Positions 43,873 through 53,883 of a stretch of DNA of 64,000 nucleotides are shown one piece after another. Below the pieces are notes generated by a model, which was not told the DNA's origin, made no database searches, and was given only the letters and a program-made list of their open reading frames with translations. This DNA is from Gordius sp. MW1. Lineage: Eukaryota > Nematomorpha > Gordioida > Gordea > Gordiidae. The stretch is taken from the NCBI GenBank assembly GCA_964036665.1, contig OZ038530.1, forward strand, positions 1,364,001 to 1,428,000. The letters run 5' to 3'. The stretch's first letter is position 1; each line of letters begins with the position of its first letter. The translations under genes were made by a program, and so were the position numbers.

Positions 43873-44109
43873 ATGTCTGGTAAATATAAAAGTACTCTTT
43901 TACACTACTTTAGTAAAAAGGAAAAGTCTAATAAAAAGGATGGTAAATATGATTTAATTTGGAATAATTTTAATTATGCAACAGGTGAAGATATGAATAA
44001 TTGTTCTGTAGAAAAAACTCTGGTTTGTTCCATTCAATGTTATAATGAAAAGGATGGTATTTATATTTATATTACTAACAAAATATTGGTCATTTTAAAT
44101 GTATATTAA
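43873..44109 (+). CDS. 78-aa open frame, hAT transposase N-terminal fragment (copy 2)
   Basis: Translation is identical to the 33882-34118 frame, and the splice-acceptor-like TTGCAG again precedes the start. Preservation is explained by recent copying and is not evidence of selection. Confidence 0.45.
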   Translation: MSGKYKSTLLHYFSKKEKSNKKDGKYDLIWNNFNYATGEDMNNCSVEKTLVCSIQCYNEKDGIYIYITNKILVILNVY

Positions 44110-44500
44110 CTAATTATAATTTGCTTGCAAGCATATAAAAAAGATCTTTTTTGTCTAATCAATTATGTATTATGAAAAGGTGAGGATAATTCTGTGGAGA
44201 AACTGGTTTATTCCATAGATTGTCAAAATAAAAAAGATGGTATTTACATTTATACACACAAAATAATGTTTATAACTAATGATAATTATCTGTCATGCAT
44301 TTAAATTCTGATATAGATAAAATATCTTTTTTATCTATTTGATTTTGATTTAGAAATAGGCGAGAAGATATGTTTGGGGAATACTATGGGTATTTGTGTT
44401 TATATAAAATAATAAATAAGGCATGAATATGTTTGTTTGTAATAGGTAAAGATGGGACTGAATTAAGAAAAACTCTTGTTTTATCCCTTACTTTAGTGCA

Positions 44501-44668
44501 ATGAACCGAATTATGGTTGCATTAAGAAACAGGCTAGGGGAGATATCTTTAGACCACTGTATGAGAATATCTATAGAAGGGGCTGACCTTCCTACTGAAG
44601 AATATCTAGATATGGCGATGAAGGAGTACGCCTTTAAAAAACAAAGAAGTATTCGGTTACTTTCTTAA
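44501..44668 (+). pseudogene. hAT transposase C-terminal remnant (copy 2)
   Basis: The same 55-codon frame as at 34510-34677, with the RNRLGEISLDH and MRISIEGADL motifs of the hAT C-terminal region; no catalytic core lies upstream. Confidence 0.6.
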
Positions 44669-44862
44669 AAGAACACTTGCCCGTTAAAATATTACATGTA
44701 TTTATTTAATGATTATGCGTGTATGTATCAATTTATATATCACTTATATCACCAATAAAAATTAGTAAATATTATACAAAATGGTTTAGCAATTAAAAAA
44801 ATTTTTACCCCCCCGGAAGTTGAAAATACCCCCCCGGAGCATTTTTTCTGAAAGAAACCCTG

Positions 44863-44870
44863 GCCCGTTG
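44863..44870 (+). repeat. 3' target-site duplication half of hAT copy 2 (GCCCGTTG)
   Basis: Matches 43427-43434 in all eight bases and then continues in satellite phase. Confidence 0.85.
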
Positions 44871-46035
44871 TCCGTCCGTTGTCCGTCCGTTCGTTGTCCG
44901 TTCGTTGTCCGTTCGTTGTCCGTCTGATGTCCTTTTGTTGTCCTTCCGTTGTCCGTTCGTTGTCCGTCTGATGTCCTTCCGTTGTCCGTCCGTTGTCCGC
45001 CCGTTGTCCTTCCGTTGTCCTTCCGTTGTCCGTCCGTTGTCCTTCCGTTGTCCGTCAGATGTCCTTTTGTTGTCTGTCCGTTGTCCGTTCGTTGTCCGTT
45101 CGTTGTCCTTCCGTTGTCCTTCCGTTGTCCGTCCGTTGTCCGTCCGTTGTCCTTCTGTTGTCCGTCTGATGTCCGTCCGTTGTCCTTCCGTTGTCCGTCC
45201 GTTGTCCGTCCGTTGTCCTTCCGTTGTCCGTCAGATGTCCTTTTGTTGTCTGTCCGTTGTCCGTTTGTTGTCCGTTCGTTGTCCGCCCGTTGTCCTTCCG
45301 TTGTCCTTCCGTTGTCCGTCCGTTGTCCGTCCGTTGTCCTTCCGTTGTCCTTCCGTTGTCCTTCCGTTGTCCTTCCGTTGTCCGTCCGTTGTCCGTCTGA
45401 TGTCATTTTGTTGTCCGTCCGTTGTCCGTCCGTTGTCCGTCCGTTGTCCGTTCGTTGTCCGTCCGTTGTCCGTCTGATGTCCTTTTGTTGTCTGTCCGTT
45501 GTCCGTTCGTTGTCCGTTCGTTGTCCGTTCGTTGTCCGTTCGTTGTCCGTTCGTTGTCCGTCTGATGTCCTTTTGTTGTCCTTCCGTTGTCCGTCCGTTG
45601 TCCGTCTGATGTCCGCCCGTTGTCCTTCCGTCGTCCGTCCGTTGTCCGCCCGTTGTCCTTCCGTTGTCCTTCCGTTGTCCGTCCGTTGTCCTTCCGTTGT
45701 CCGTCCGTTGTCCGTTCGTTGTCCGTTCGTTGTCCGCCCGTTGTCCTTCCGTTGTCCTTCCGTTGTCCGTCCGTTGTCCTTCCGTTGTCCGTCCGTTGTC
45801 CGTCTGATGTCCTTTTGTTGTCCGTCCGTTGTCCGTCTGATGTCCTTTTGTTGTCCTTCCGTTGTCCGTCCGTTGTCCGTCTGATGTCCTTCCGTTGTCC
45901 ATCCGTTGTCCGTCCCTTGTCCATCTGATGTCCTTCCGTTGTCCGTCCGTTGTCCGTCTGATGTCCTTCCGTTGTCCGTCCGTTGTCCGTCCCTTGTCCG
46001 TCTGATGTCCTTCCGTTGTCCGTCCGTTGTCCATC
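44863..46035 (+). repeat. 11-bp satellite array, segment 14
   Basis: Counterpart of segments 11 and 16, including the TTCG phase slip shortly after the element and the TTCCGTCGTCCG unit near 45627. Confidence 0.97.
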
Positions 46036-46635
46036 AGGAGGCTACAAGTTTGAATCCCGGAGAGTATTCTGTTCTTGTTAATAACATTGATAATATGACT
46101 TTTTAGCCGTCCGCTGAAATTTTCACGAAGCCTATATGGTTGAACAAAAAAATTTAAAAAATTTTCAAGTCGAAAAATTTTTTTTTTTCGGAATTCACCT
46201 CTGATATCGAAAATTTTCATGAGGCCTATATGGTGTTACAAAAAAATTGAAAAAATTTTGAGGTCGAAAAAATATTTTCTGATCAAAAAAATTTTTTTTA
46301 CGGAATTCACTTCTGATATCAAAAATTTTCATGAGGCCTATATGGTTGAACAAAAAAATGGAAAAAAATTTGAGGTCGAAAAAAATATTTTTTGATAAAA
46401 AAAATTTAATAAATTGCATAGCACGGAGGGACGACGGAGGGACGACGGAGGGACGACGGAGGGACGACCGACGGACGACGGAGGGACGACGGACGGACGA
46501 CGGAGAGACGACGGAGGGAGGACGGACGGACAACGGAGGGACGACGGACCGTCCGTTGTCCGTCAGGAGGCAACAAGTTTGAATCCGTGAGAGTATTCTG
46601 TTGATAATATGACTTTTTGGCCGTCCGCTGGCTAC
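46036..46635 (+). repeat. AT-rich composite spacer, copy 12 (600 bp, three-module)
   Basis: Three AT modules plus one more inverted 11-mer than copies 10 and 13, with GGGACGACCGACGG in that block. It ends CTACCTCCG, like copy 2 some 43 kb away. Confidence 0.9.
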
Positions 46636-48050
46636 CTCCGTTGTCCGTCCGTTGTCCGCCCGTTGTCCGTCAGTTGTCCGTCCGTTGTCCGTCCTTTGTC
46701 CGTTCGTTGTCCGTTCGTTGTCCTTCCGTTGTTCTTCCGTTGTCCTTCCGTTGTCCGTCCGTTGTCCGTCTGATGTCCTTCCGTTGTCCGTCCGTTGTCC
46801 GTCCGTTGTCCGCCCGTTGTCCTTCCGTTGTCCGTCCGTTGTCCTTCCGTTGTCCGTCCGTTGTCCTTCCGTTGTCCGTCCGTTGTCCTTCCGTTGTCCG
46901 TCCGTTGTCCGTCCGTTGTCCGTCTGATGTCCTTTTGTTGTCCTTCCGTTGTCCGTCCGTTGTCCGTCTGATGTCCTTCCGTTGTCCATCCGTTGTCCGT
47001 CCCTTGTCCGTCTGATGTCCTTCCGTTGTCCGTCCGTTGTCCGTCCCTTGTCCGTCTGATGTCCTTCCGTTGTCCGTCCGTTGTCCGTCCGTTGTCCGCC
47101 CGTTGTCCTTCCGTTGTCCGTCCCTTGTCCGTCCCTTGTCCGTCTGATGTCCTTCCGTTGTCCGTCCGTTGTCCGTCCGTTGTCCGCCCGTTGTCCTTCC
47201 GTTGTCCTTCCGTTGTCCGTCCGTTGTCCGTCTGATGTCCTTCCGTTGTCCGTCCGTTGTCCGTCCGTTGTCCGTCCGTTGTCCGTCCGTTGTCCTTCCG
47301 TTGTCCGTCCGTTGTCCTTCCGTTGTCCGTCCGTTGTCCGTCTGATGTCCTTTTGTTGTCCGTCCGTTGTCCGTCCGTTGTCCGTCCCTTGTCCGTCTGA
47401 TGTCCTTTTGTTGTCCGTCCGTTGTCCGTTCGTTGTCCGTTCGTTGTCCGTTCGTTGTCCTTTCGTTGTCCACCCGTTGTATGTCCGTTGTCCGTCCGTT
47501 GTCCGTCCTTTGTCCGCCCGTTGTCCGTCCGTTGTCCGTCTGATGTCCTTTTGTTGTCCGCCCGTTGTCCGTCCGTTGTCCGTTCGTTGTCCGTCCGTTG
47601 TCCGTCTGATGTCCTTTTGTTGTCCGCCCGTTGTCCTTCCGTAGTCCGCCCGTTGTCCGTCCGTTGTCCTTCCCTGTCCTTCCGTGATCCGTTCGTTGTC
47701 CGTTCGTTGTCCGTCCGTTGTCCGTCCGTTGTCCGCCCGTTGTCCGTTCGTTGTACGTCCGTTGACCGTGTGATGTCCTTTTGTTGTCTGTCCGTTGTCC
47801 GTTCGTTGTCCGTTCGTTGTCCGTTCGTTGTCCGTTCGTTGTCCGTTCGTTGTCCGTTCGTTGTCCGTCTGATGTCCTTTTGTTGTCCTTCCGTTGTCCG
47901 TCCGTTGTCCGTCTGATGTCCTTCCGTTGTCCGTCCGTTGTCCGCCCGTTGTCCTTCCGTTGTCCGCACGTTGTCCGCCCGTTGTATGTCCGTTGTCCGT
48001 CCGTTGTCCGTCCGTTGTCCGTCCGTTGTCCGTCCGTTGTCCGCCCGTTG
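46636..48050 (+). repeat. 11-bp satellite array, segment 15
   Basis: Begins with the same GTCAG, GTCCTTTG, TTGTTCTTCCG phrase as segment 3. Phase defects cluster near 47670-47690 (two shortened units and a TGATCC). It ends with the standard pre-transposon phrase expanded by two GTCCG units. Confidence 0.97.
48043..48050 (+). repeat. 5' target-site duplication half of hAT copy 3 (GCCCGTTG)
   Basis: Same octamer as at copy 2; its partner is 49480-49487. Confidence 0.85.
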
Positions 48051-48489
48051 CAGGGTTTCTTTCAGGGGGGAGCCCGGGGGGGTAATACCTCCCCGTGGAG
48101 TTTCAAATACCCCCCCCCCCGGAGAGTTTTGATTGAAGGAAGCATGAACATGAACTGAGGTTCCACCATGAAGTCATAAATTATATTAATAATAGGCTTA
48201 GGCTAAAATTGAAATTCAATAAATTATTTTAATTTGTCAATAAAAAATATAAAATTGGCGAAATTAAATTTTTTTACAGATCAGGTGGAAATTATTCATA
48301 GACATCATTTTTTAACATCTGTGAACCGTAAATTTACAATCTTGAAAGTTACAAATTATCTTTAATATATCAATAGGTAACTAAACATAAATAAATGCTT
48401 TTAGAATTATTAAATCACTATCTTACTTATAAACTTAAAAAGAATTATTATAAATAATACATTCTATGTTTTTTTTGAATTGCAGATAG

Positions 48490-48726
48490 ATGTCTGGTAA
48501 ATATAAAAGTACTCTTTTACACTACTTTAGTAAAAAGGAAAAGTCTAATAAAAAGGATGGTAAATATGATTTAATTTGGAATAATTTTAATTATGCAACA
48601 GGTGAAGATATGAATAATTGTTCTGTACAAAAAACTCTGGTTTGTTCCATTCAATGTTATAATGAAAAGGATGGTATTTATATTTATATTACTAACAAAA
48701 TATTGGTCATTTTAAATGTATATTAA
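48490..48726 (+). CDS. 78-aa open frame, hAT transposase N-terminal fragment (copy 3)
   Basis: Same frame as in copies 1 and 2 except that NNCSVEK becomes NNCSVQK. This is the only amino acid difference among the three copies. Confidence 0.45.
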   Translation: MSGKYKSTLLHYFSKKEKSNKKDGKYDLIWNNFNYATGEDMNNCSVQKTLVCSIQCYNEKDGIYIYITNKILVILNVY

Positions 48727-49117
48727 CTAATTATAATTTGCTTGCAAGCATATAAAAAAGATCTTTTTTGTCTAATCAATTATGTATTATGAAAAGGTGA
48801 GGATAATTCTGTGGAGAAACTGGTTTATTCCATAGATTGTCAAAATAAAAAAGATGGTATTTACATTTATACACACAAAATAATGTTTATAACTAATGAT
48901 AATTATCTGTCATGCATTTAAATTCTGATATAGATAAAATATCTTTTTTATCTATTTGATTTTGATTTAGAAATAGGCGAGAAGATATGTTTGGGGAATA
49001 CTATGGGTATTTGTGTTTATATAAAATAATAAATAAGGCATGAATATGTTTGTTTGTAATAGGTAAAGATGGGACTGAATTAAGAAAAACTCTTGTTTTA
49101 TCCCTTACTTTAGTGCA

Positions 49118-49285
49118 ATGAACCGAATTATGGTTGCATTAAGAAACAGGCTAGGGGAGATATCTTTAGACCACTGTATGAGAATATCTATAGAAGGGGC
49201 TGACCTTCCTACTGAAGAATATCTAGATATGGCGATGAAGGAGTACGCCTTTAAAAAACAAAGAAGTATTCGGTTACTTTCTTAA
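49118..49285 (+). pseudogene. hAT transposase C-terminal remnant (copy 3)
   Basis: Same 55-codon frame as in copies 1 and 2, with the same RNRL and ISIEG motifs. Confidence 0.6.
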
Positions 49286-49479
49286 AAGAACACTTGCCCG
49301 TTAAAATATTACATGTATTTATTTAATGATTATGCGTGTATGTATCAATTTATATATCACTTATATCACCAATAAAAATTAGTAAATATTATACAAAATG
49401 GTTTAGCAATTAAAAAAATTTTTACCCCCCCGGAAGTTGAAAATACCCCCCCGGAGCATTTTTTCTGAAAGAAACCCTG

Positions 49480-49487
49480 GCCCGTTG
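49480..49487 (+). repeat. 3' target-site duplication half of hAT copy 3 (GCCCGTTG)
   Basis: Matches 48043-48050 in all eight bases. Confidence 0.85.
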
Positions 49488-50663
49488 TCCGTCCGTTGTC
49501 CGTCCGTTCGTTGTCCGTTCGTTGTCCGTTCGTTGTCCGTCTGATGTCCTTTTGTTGTCCTTCCGTTGTCCGTTCGTTGTCCGTCTGATGTCCTTCCGTT
49601 GTCCGTCCGTTGTCCGCCCGTTGTCCTTCCGTTGTCCTTCCGTTGTCCGTCCGTTGTCCTTCCGTTGTCCGTCAGATGTCCTTTTGTTGTCTGTCCGTTG
49701 TCCGTTCGTTGTCCGTTCGTTGTCCTTCCGTTGTCCTTCCGTTGTCCGTCCGTTGTCCGTCCGTTGTCCTTCCGTTGTCCGTCTGATGTCCGTCCGTTGT
49801 CCTTCCGTTGTCCGTCCGTTGTCCGTCCGTTGTCCTTCCGTTGTCCGTCAGATGTCCTTTTGTTGTCTGTCCGTTGTCCGTTTGTTGTCCGTTCGTTGTC
49901 CGCCCGTTGTCCTTCCGTTGTCCTTCCGTTGTCCGTCCGTTGTCCGTCCGTTGTCCGTCCGTTGTCGTTCCGTTGTCCTTCCGTTGTCCTTCCGTTGTCC
50001 TTCCGTTGTCCGTCCGTTGTCCGTCTGATGTCATTTTGTTGTCCGTCCGTTGTCCGTCCGTTGTCCGTCCGTTGTCCGTTCGTTGTCCGTCCGTTGTCCG
50101 TCTGATGTCCTTTTGTTGTCTGTCCGTTGTCCGTTCGTTGTCCGTTCGTTGTCCGTTCGTTGTCCGTTCGTTGTCCGTTCGTTGTCCGTCTGATGTCCTT
50201 TTGTTGTCCTTCCGTTGTCCGTCCGTTGTCCGTCTGATGTCCGCCCGTTGTCCTTCCGTCGTCCGTCCGTTGTCCGCCCGTTGTCCTTCCGTTGTCCTTC
50301 CGTTGTCCGTCCGTTGTCCTTCCGTTGTCCGTCCGTTGTCCGTTCGTTGTCCGTTCGTTGTCCGCCCGTTGTCCTTCCGTTGTCCTTCCGTTGTCCGTCC
50401 GTTGTCCTTCCGTTGTCCGTCCGTTGTCCGTCTGATGTCCTTTTGTTGTCCGTCCGTTGTCCGTCTGATGTCCTTTTGTTGTCCTTCCGTTGTCCGTCCG
50501 TTGTCCGTCTGATGTCCTTCCGTTGTCCATCCGTTGTCCGTCCCTTGTCCATCTGATGTCCTTCCGTTGTCCGTCCGTTGTCCGTCTGATGTCCTTCCGT
50601 TGTCCGTCCGTTGTCCGTCCCTTGTCCGTCTGATGTCCTTCCGTTGTCCGTCCGTTGTCCATC
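49480..50663 (+). repeat. 11-bp satellite array, segment 16
   Basis: Counterpart of segments 11 and 14 with the same early phase slip. A private TTGTCGTTCCG unit occurs near 49964. Confidence 0.97.
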
Positions 50664-51252
50664 AGGAGGCTACAAGTTTGAATCCCGGAGAGTATTCTGT
50701 TCTTGTTAATAACATTGATAATATGACTTTTTAGCCGTCCGCTGAAATTTTCACGAAGCCTATATGGTTGAACAAAAAAATTTAAAAAATTTTCAAGTCG
50801 AAAAATTTTTTTTTTTCGGAATTCACCTCTGATATCGAAAATTTTCATGAGGCCTATATGGTGTTACAAAAAAATTGAAAAAATTTTGAGGTCGAAAAAA
50901 TATTTTCTGATCAAAAAAATTTTTTTTACGGAATTCACTTCTGATATCAAAAATTTTCATGAGGCCTATATGGTTGAACAAAAAAATGGAAAAAAATTTG
51001 AGGTCGAAAAAAATATTTTTTGATAAAAAAAATTTAATAAATTGCATAGCACGGAGGGACGACGGAGGGACGACGGAGGGACGACGGACGGACGACGGAG
51101 GGACGACGGACGGACGACGGAGAGACGACGGAGGGAGGACGGACGGACAACGGAGGGACGACGGACCGTCCGTTGTCCGTCAGGAGGCAACAAGTTTGAA
51201 TCCGTGAGAGTATTCTGTTGATAATATGACTTTTTGGCCGTCCGCTGGCTAC
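50664..51252 (+). repeat. AT-rich composite spacer, copy 13 (589 bp, three-module)
   Basis: Same form as copy 10. It is the last spacer of the window; no spacer occurs in the remaining 12.7 kb. Confidence 0.9.
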
Positions 51253-52514
51253 GTCCGTTGTCCGTCCGTTGTCCGCCCGTTGTCCGTCTGTTGTCCGTCC
51301 GTTGTCCGTCCTTTGTCCGTTCGTTGTCCGTTCGTTGTCCTTCCGTTGTTCTTCCGTTGTCCTTCCGTTGTCCGTCCGTTGTCCGTCTGATGTCCTTCCG
51401 TTGTCCGTCCGTTGTCCGTCCGTTGTCCGCCCGTTGTCCTTCCGTTGTCCGTCCGTTGTCCTTCCGTTGTCCGTCCGTTGTCCTTCCGTTGTCCGTCCGT
51501 TGTCCTTCCGTTGTCCGTCCGTTGTCCGTCCGTTGTCCGTCTGATGTCCTTTTGTTGTCCTTCCGTTGTCCGTCCGTTGTCCGTCTGATGTCCTTCCGTT
51601 GTCCATCCGTTGTCCGTCCCTTGTCCGTCTGATGTCCTTCCGTTGTCCGTCCGTTGTCCGTCCCTTGTCCGTCTGATGTCCTTCCGTTGTCCGTCCGTTG
51701 TCCGTCCGTTGTCCGCCCGTTGTCCTTCCGTTGTCCTTCCGTTGTCCGTCCGTTGTCCGTCTGATGTCCTTCCGTTGTCCGTCCGTTGTCCGTCCGTTGT
51801 CCGTCCGTTGTCCGTCCGTTGTCCGTCCGTTGTCCTTCCGTTGTCCGTCCGTTGTCCTTCCGTTGTCCGTCCGTTGTCCGTCTGATGTCCTTTTGTTGTC
51901 CGTCCGTTGTCCGTCCGTTGTCCGTCCCTTGTCCGTCTGATGTCCTTTTGTTGTCCGTCCGTTGTCCGTTCGTTGTCCGTTCGTTGTCCGTTCGTTGTCC
52001 TTTCGTTGTCCGTTCGTTGTCCGTCTGATGTACTTTTGTTGTCCTTCCGTTGTCCGTCCGTTGTCCGTCTGATGTCCTTCCGTTGTCCGTCCGTTGTCCG
52101 CCCGTTGTATGTCCGTTGTCCGTCCGTTGTCCGTCCTTTGTCCGCCCGTTGTCCGTCCGTTGTCCGTCTGATGTCCTTTTGTTGTCCGCCCGTTGTCCGT
52201 CCGTTGTCCGTTCGTTGTCCGTCCGTTGTCCGTCTGATGTCCTTTTGTTGTCTGTCCGTTGTCCGTTCGTTGTCCGTTCGTTGTCCGTTCGTTGTCCGTT
52301 CGTTGTCCGTCTGATGTCCTTTTGTTGTCCTTCCGTTGTCCGTCCGTTGTCCGTCTGATGTCCTTCCGTTGTCCGTCCGTTGTCCGCCCGTTGTCCTTCC
52401 GTTGTCCGCACGTTGTCCGCCCGTTGTATGTCCGTTGTCCGTCCGTTGTCCGTCCGTTGTCCGTCCGTTGTCCGTCCGTTGTCCGTCCGTTGTCCGTCCG
52501 TTGTCCGCCCGTTG
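51253..52514 (+). repeat. 11-bp satellite array, segment 17
   Basis: Counterpart of segment 15. It starts with CTACGTCCG, unlike segment 15, but keeps the later GTCCTTTG and TTGTTCTTCCG units, a mosaic of the two right-flank types. A TGATGTACTTTTG unit occurs near 52027. Confidence 0.97.
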
Positions 52515-52952
52515 CAGGGTTTCTTTCAGGGGGGAGCCCGGGGGGGTAATACCTCCCCGGGGAGTTTCAAATACCCCCCCCCCCCCGGAGAGTTTTGATT
52601 GAAGGAAGCATGAACATGAACTGAGGTTCCACCATGAAGTCATAAATTATATTAATAATAGGCTTAGGCTAAAATTGAAATTCAATAAATTATTTTAATT
52701 TGTCAATAAAAAATATAAAATTGGCGAAATTAAATTTTTTTACAGATCAGGTGGAAATTATTCATAGACATCATTTTTTAACATCTGTGAACCGTAAATT
52801 TACAATCTTGAAAGTTACAAATTATCTTTAATATATCAATAGGTAACTAAACATAAATAAATGCTTTTAGAATTATTAAATCACTATCTTACTTATAAAC
52901 TTAAAAAGAATTATTATAAATAATACATTCTATGTTTTTTTTGAATTGCAGA
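52515..52952 (+). mobile_element. hAT DNA transposon, copy 4, 3'-truncated (438 bp)
   Basis: Homology to copies 1-3 runs from CAGGGTTTCTTTCAG to TTGAATTGCAGA and then stops. The next bases, CGTCTGATGTCC, are satellite. Everything from four bases before the ATG onward is missing, including both coding remnants and the 3' inverted repeat. The 5' flank GCCCGTTG (52507-52514) is kept. The shared CATGAACTGAGG and GGAAATTATTCAT changes make copy 3 its closest relative, and its second 5' C run is longer still. Confidence 0.87.
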
Positions 52953-53883
52953 CGTCTGATGTCCTTTTGTTGTCCGTCCGTTGTCCGTCCGTTGTCCTTC
53001 CGTTGTCCTTCCGTTGTCCGCCCGTTGTCCGCCCGTTGTCCGTCCGTTGTCCGCCCGTTGTCCTTCCGTTGTCCGCCCATTGTCCGTCCGTTGTCCGTCC
53101 GTTGTCCGTCCGTTGTCCGTCCGTTGTCCTTTCGTTGTCCGCCCGTTGTCCGTCCGTTGTCCGTCCGTTGTCCGCCCGTTGTCCTTCCGTTGTCCTTCCG
53201 TTGTCCGTCCGTTGTCCTTCCGTTGTCCGTCCGTTGTCCGTTTGATGTCCTTTTGTTGTCCGTCCGTTGTCCGTCCGTTGTCCTTCCGTTGTCCTTCCGT
53301 TGTCCGCCCGTTGTCCGTTCGTTGTCCGTTCGTTGTCCGTTTGTTGTCCTTCCGTTGTCCGTCCGTTGTCCGTCTGATGTGCTTCCGTTGTCCGTCCGTT
53401 GTCCGCCCGTTGTCATTCCGTTGTGCTTCCGTTGTCCGTTCGTTGTCCGTCGGTTGTCCGTCTGATGTCCTTCCGTTGTCCGTGCGTTGTCCGTCCCTTG
53501 TCCGTCTGATGTCCTTCCGTTGTCCGTCCGTTGTCCGTCCGTTGTCCGCCCGTTGTCCTTCCGTTGTCCGTCAGATGTCCTTTTGTTGTCTGTCTGTTGT
53601 CCGTTTGTTGTCCGTTCGTTGTCCGCCCGTTGTCCTTCCGTTGTCCTTCCGTTGTCCGTCCGTTGTCCGTCCGTTGTCCGTCCGTTGTCCTTCCGTTGTC
53701 CTTCCGTTGTCCTTCCGTTGTCCTTCCGTTGTCCGTCCGTTGTCCGTCTGATGTCATTTTGTTGTCCGTCCGTTGTCCGTCCGTTGTCCGTCCGTTGTCC
53801 GTCCGTTGTCCTTCCGTTGTCCTTCCGTTGTCCGCCCGTTGTCCGTTCGTTGTCCGTTCGTTGTCCGTTCGTTGTCCGTCTGA

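Larger units (their letters stand above)
43435..44862 (+). mobile_element. Non-autonomous hAT DNA transposon, copy 2 (1,428 bp)
   Basis: Near-identical to copy 1, with both inverted termini and both target-duplication halves. Visible differences from copy 1 are a C/T change and one extra G and C in the 5' G/C runs, GATTTTGATTTAG where copy 1 has GATTTTGAATTAG, and GAGCATTTTTT where copy 1 has GAGCAATTTTT. The same two coding remnants are present. Confidence 0.87.
41168..46635 (+). repeat. 9.99-kb-spaced higher-order repeat, unit B
   Basis: Second occurrence of the spacer, satellite, transposon, satellite, three-module spacer order seen at 31184-36633, with transposon copy 2 inside. Confidence 0.8.
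43435..48050 (+). repeat. Transposon-bearing higher-order repeat, about 4.6 kb, unit 1
   Basis: The order transposon, 1.17-kb satellite, three-module spacer, 1.41-kb satellite repeats directly at 48051-52514. Landmark offsets are 4,616 (transposons) and 4,628 (spacers). Confidence 0.85.
48051..49479 (+). mobile_element. Non-autonomous hAT DNA transposon, copy 3 (1,429 bp)
   Basis: Near-identical to copy 2 with intact ends and target duplication. It carries changes shared with copy 4 (CATGAACTGAGG, GGAAATTATTCAT, CAGGGGGGAG after the inverted repeat) and shares GATTTTGATTTAG and GAGCATTTTTT with copy 2. The second 5' C run is expanded to ten C. Confidence 0.87.
48051..52514 (+). repeat. Transposon-bearing higher-order repeat, about 4.46 kb, unit 2
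   Basis: Direct copy of 43435-48050, about 150 bp shorter because the satellite after spacer 13 is shorter (1,262 against 1,415 bp). It is followed by the truncated third unit that begins with transposon copy 4. Confidence 0.85.
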
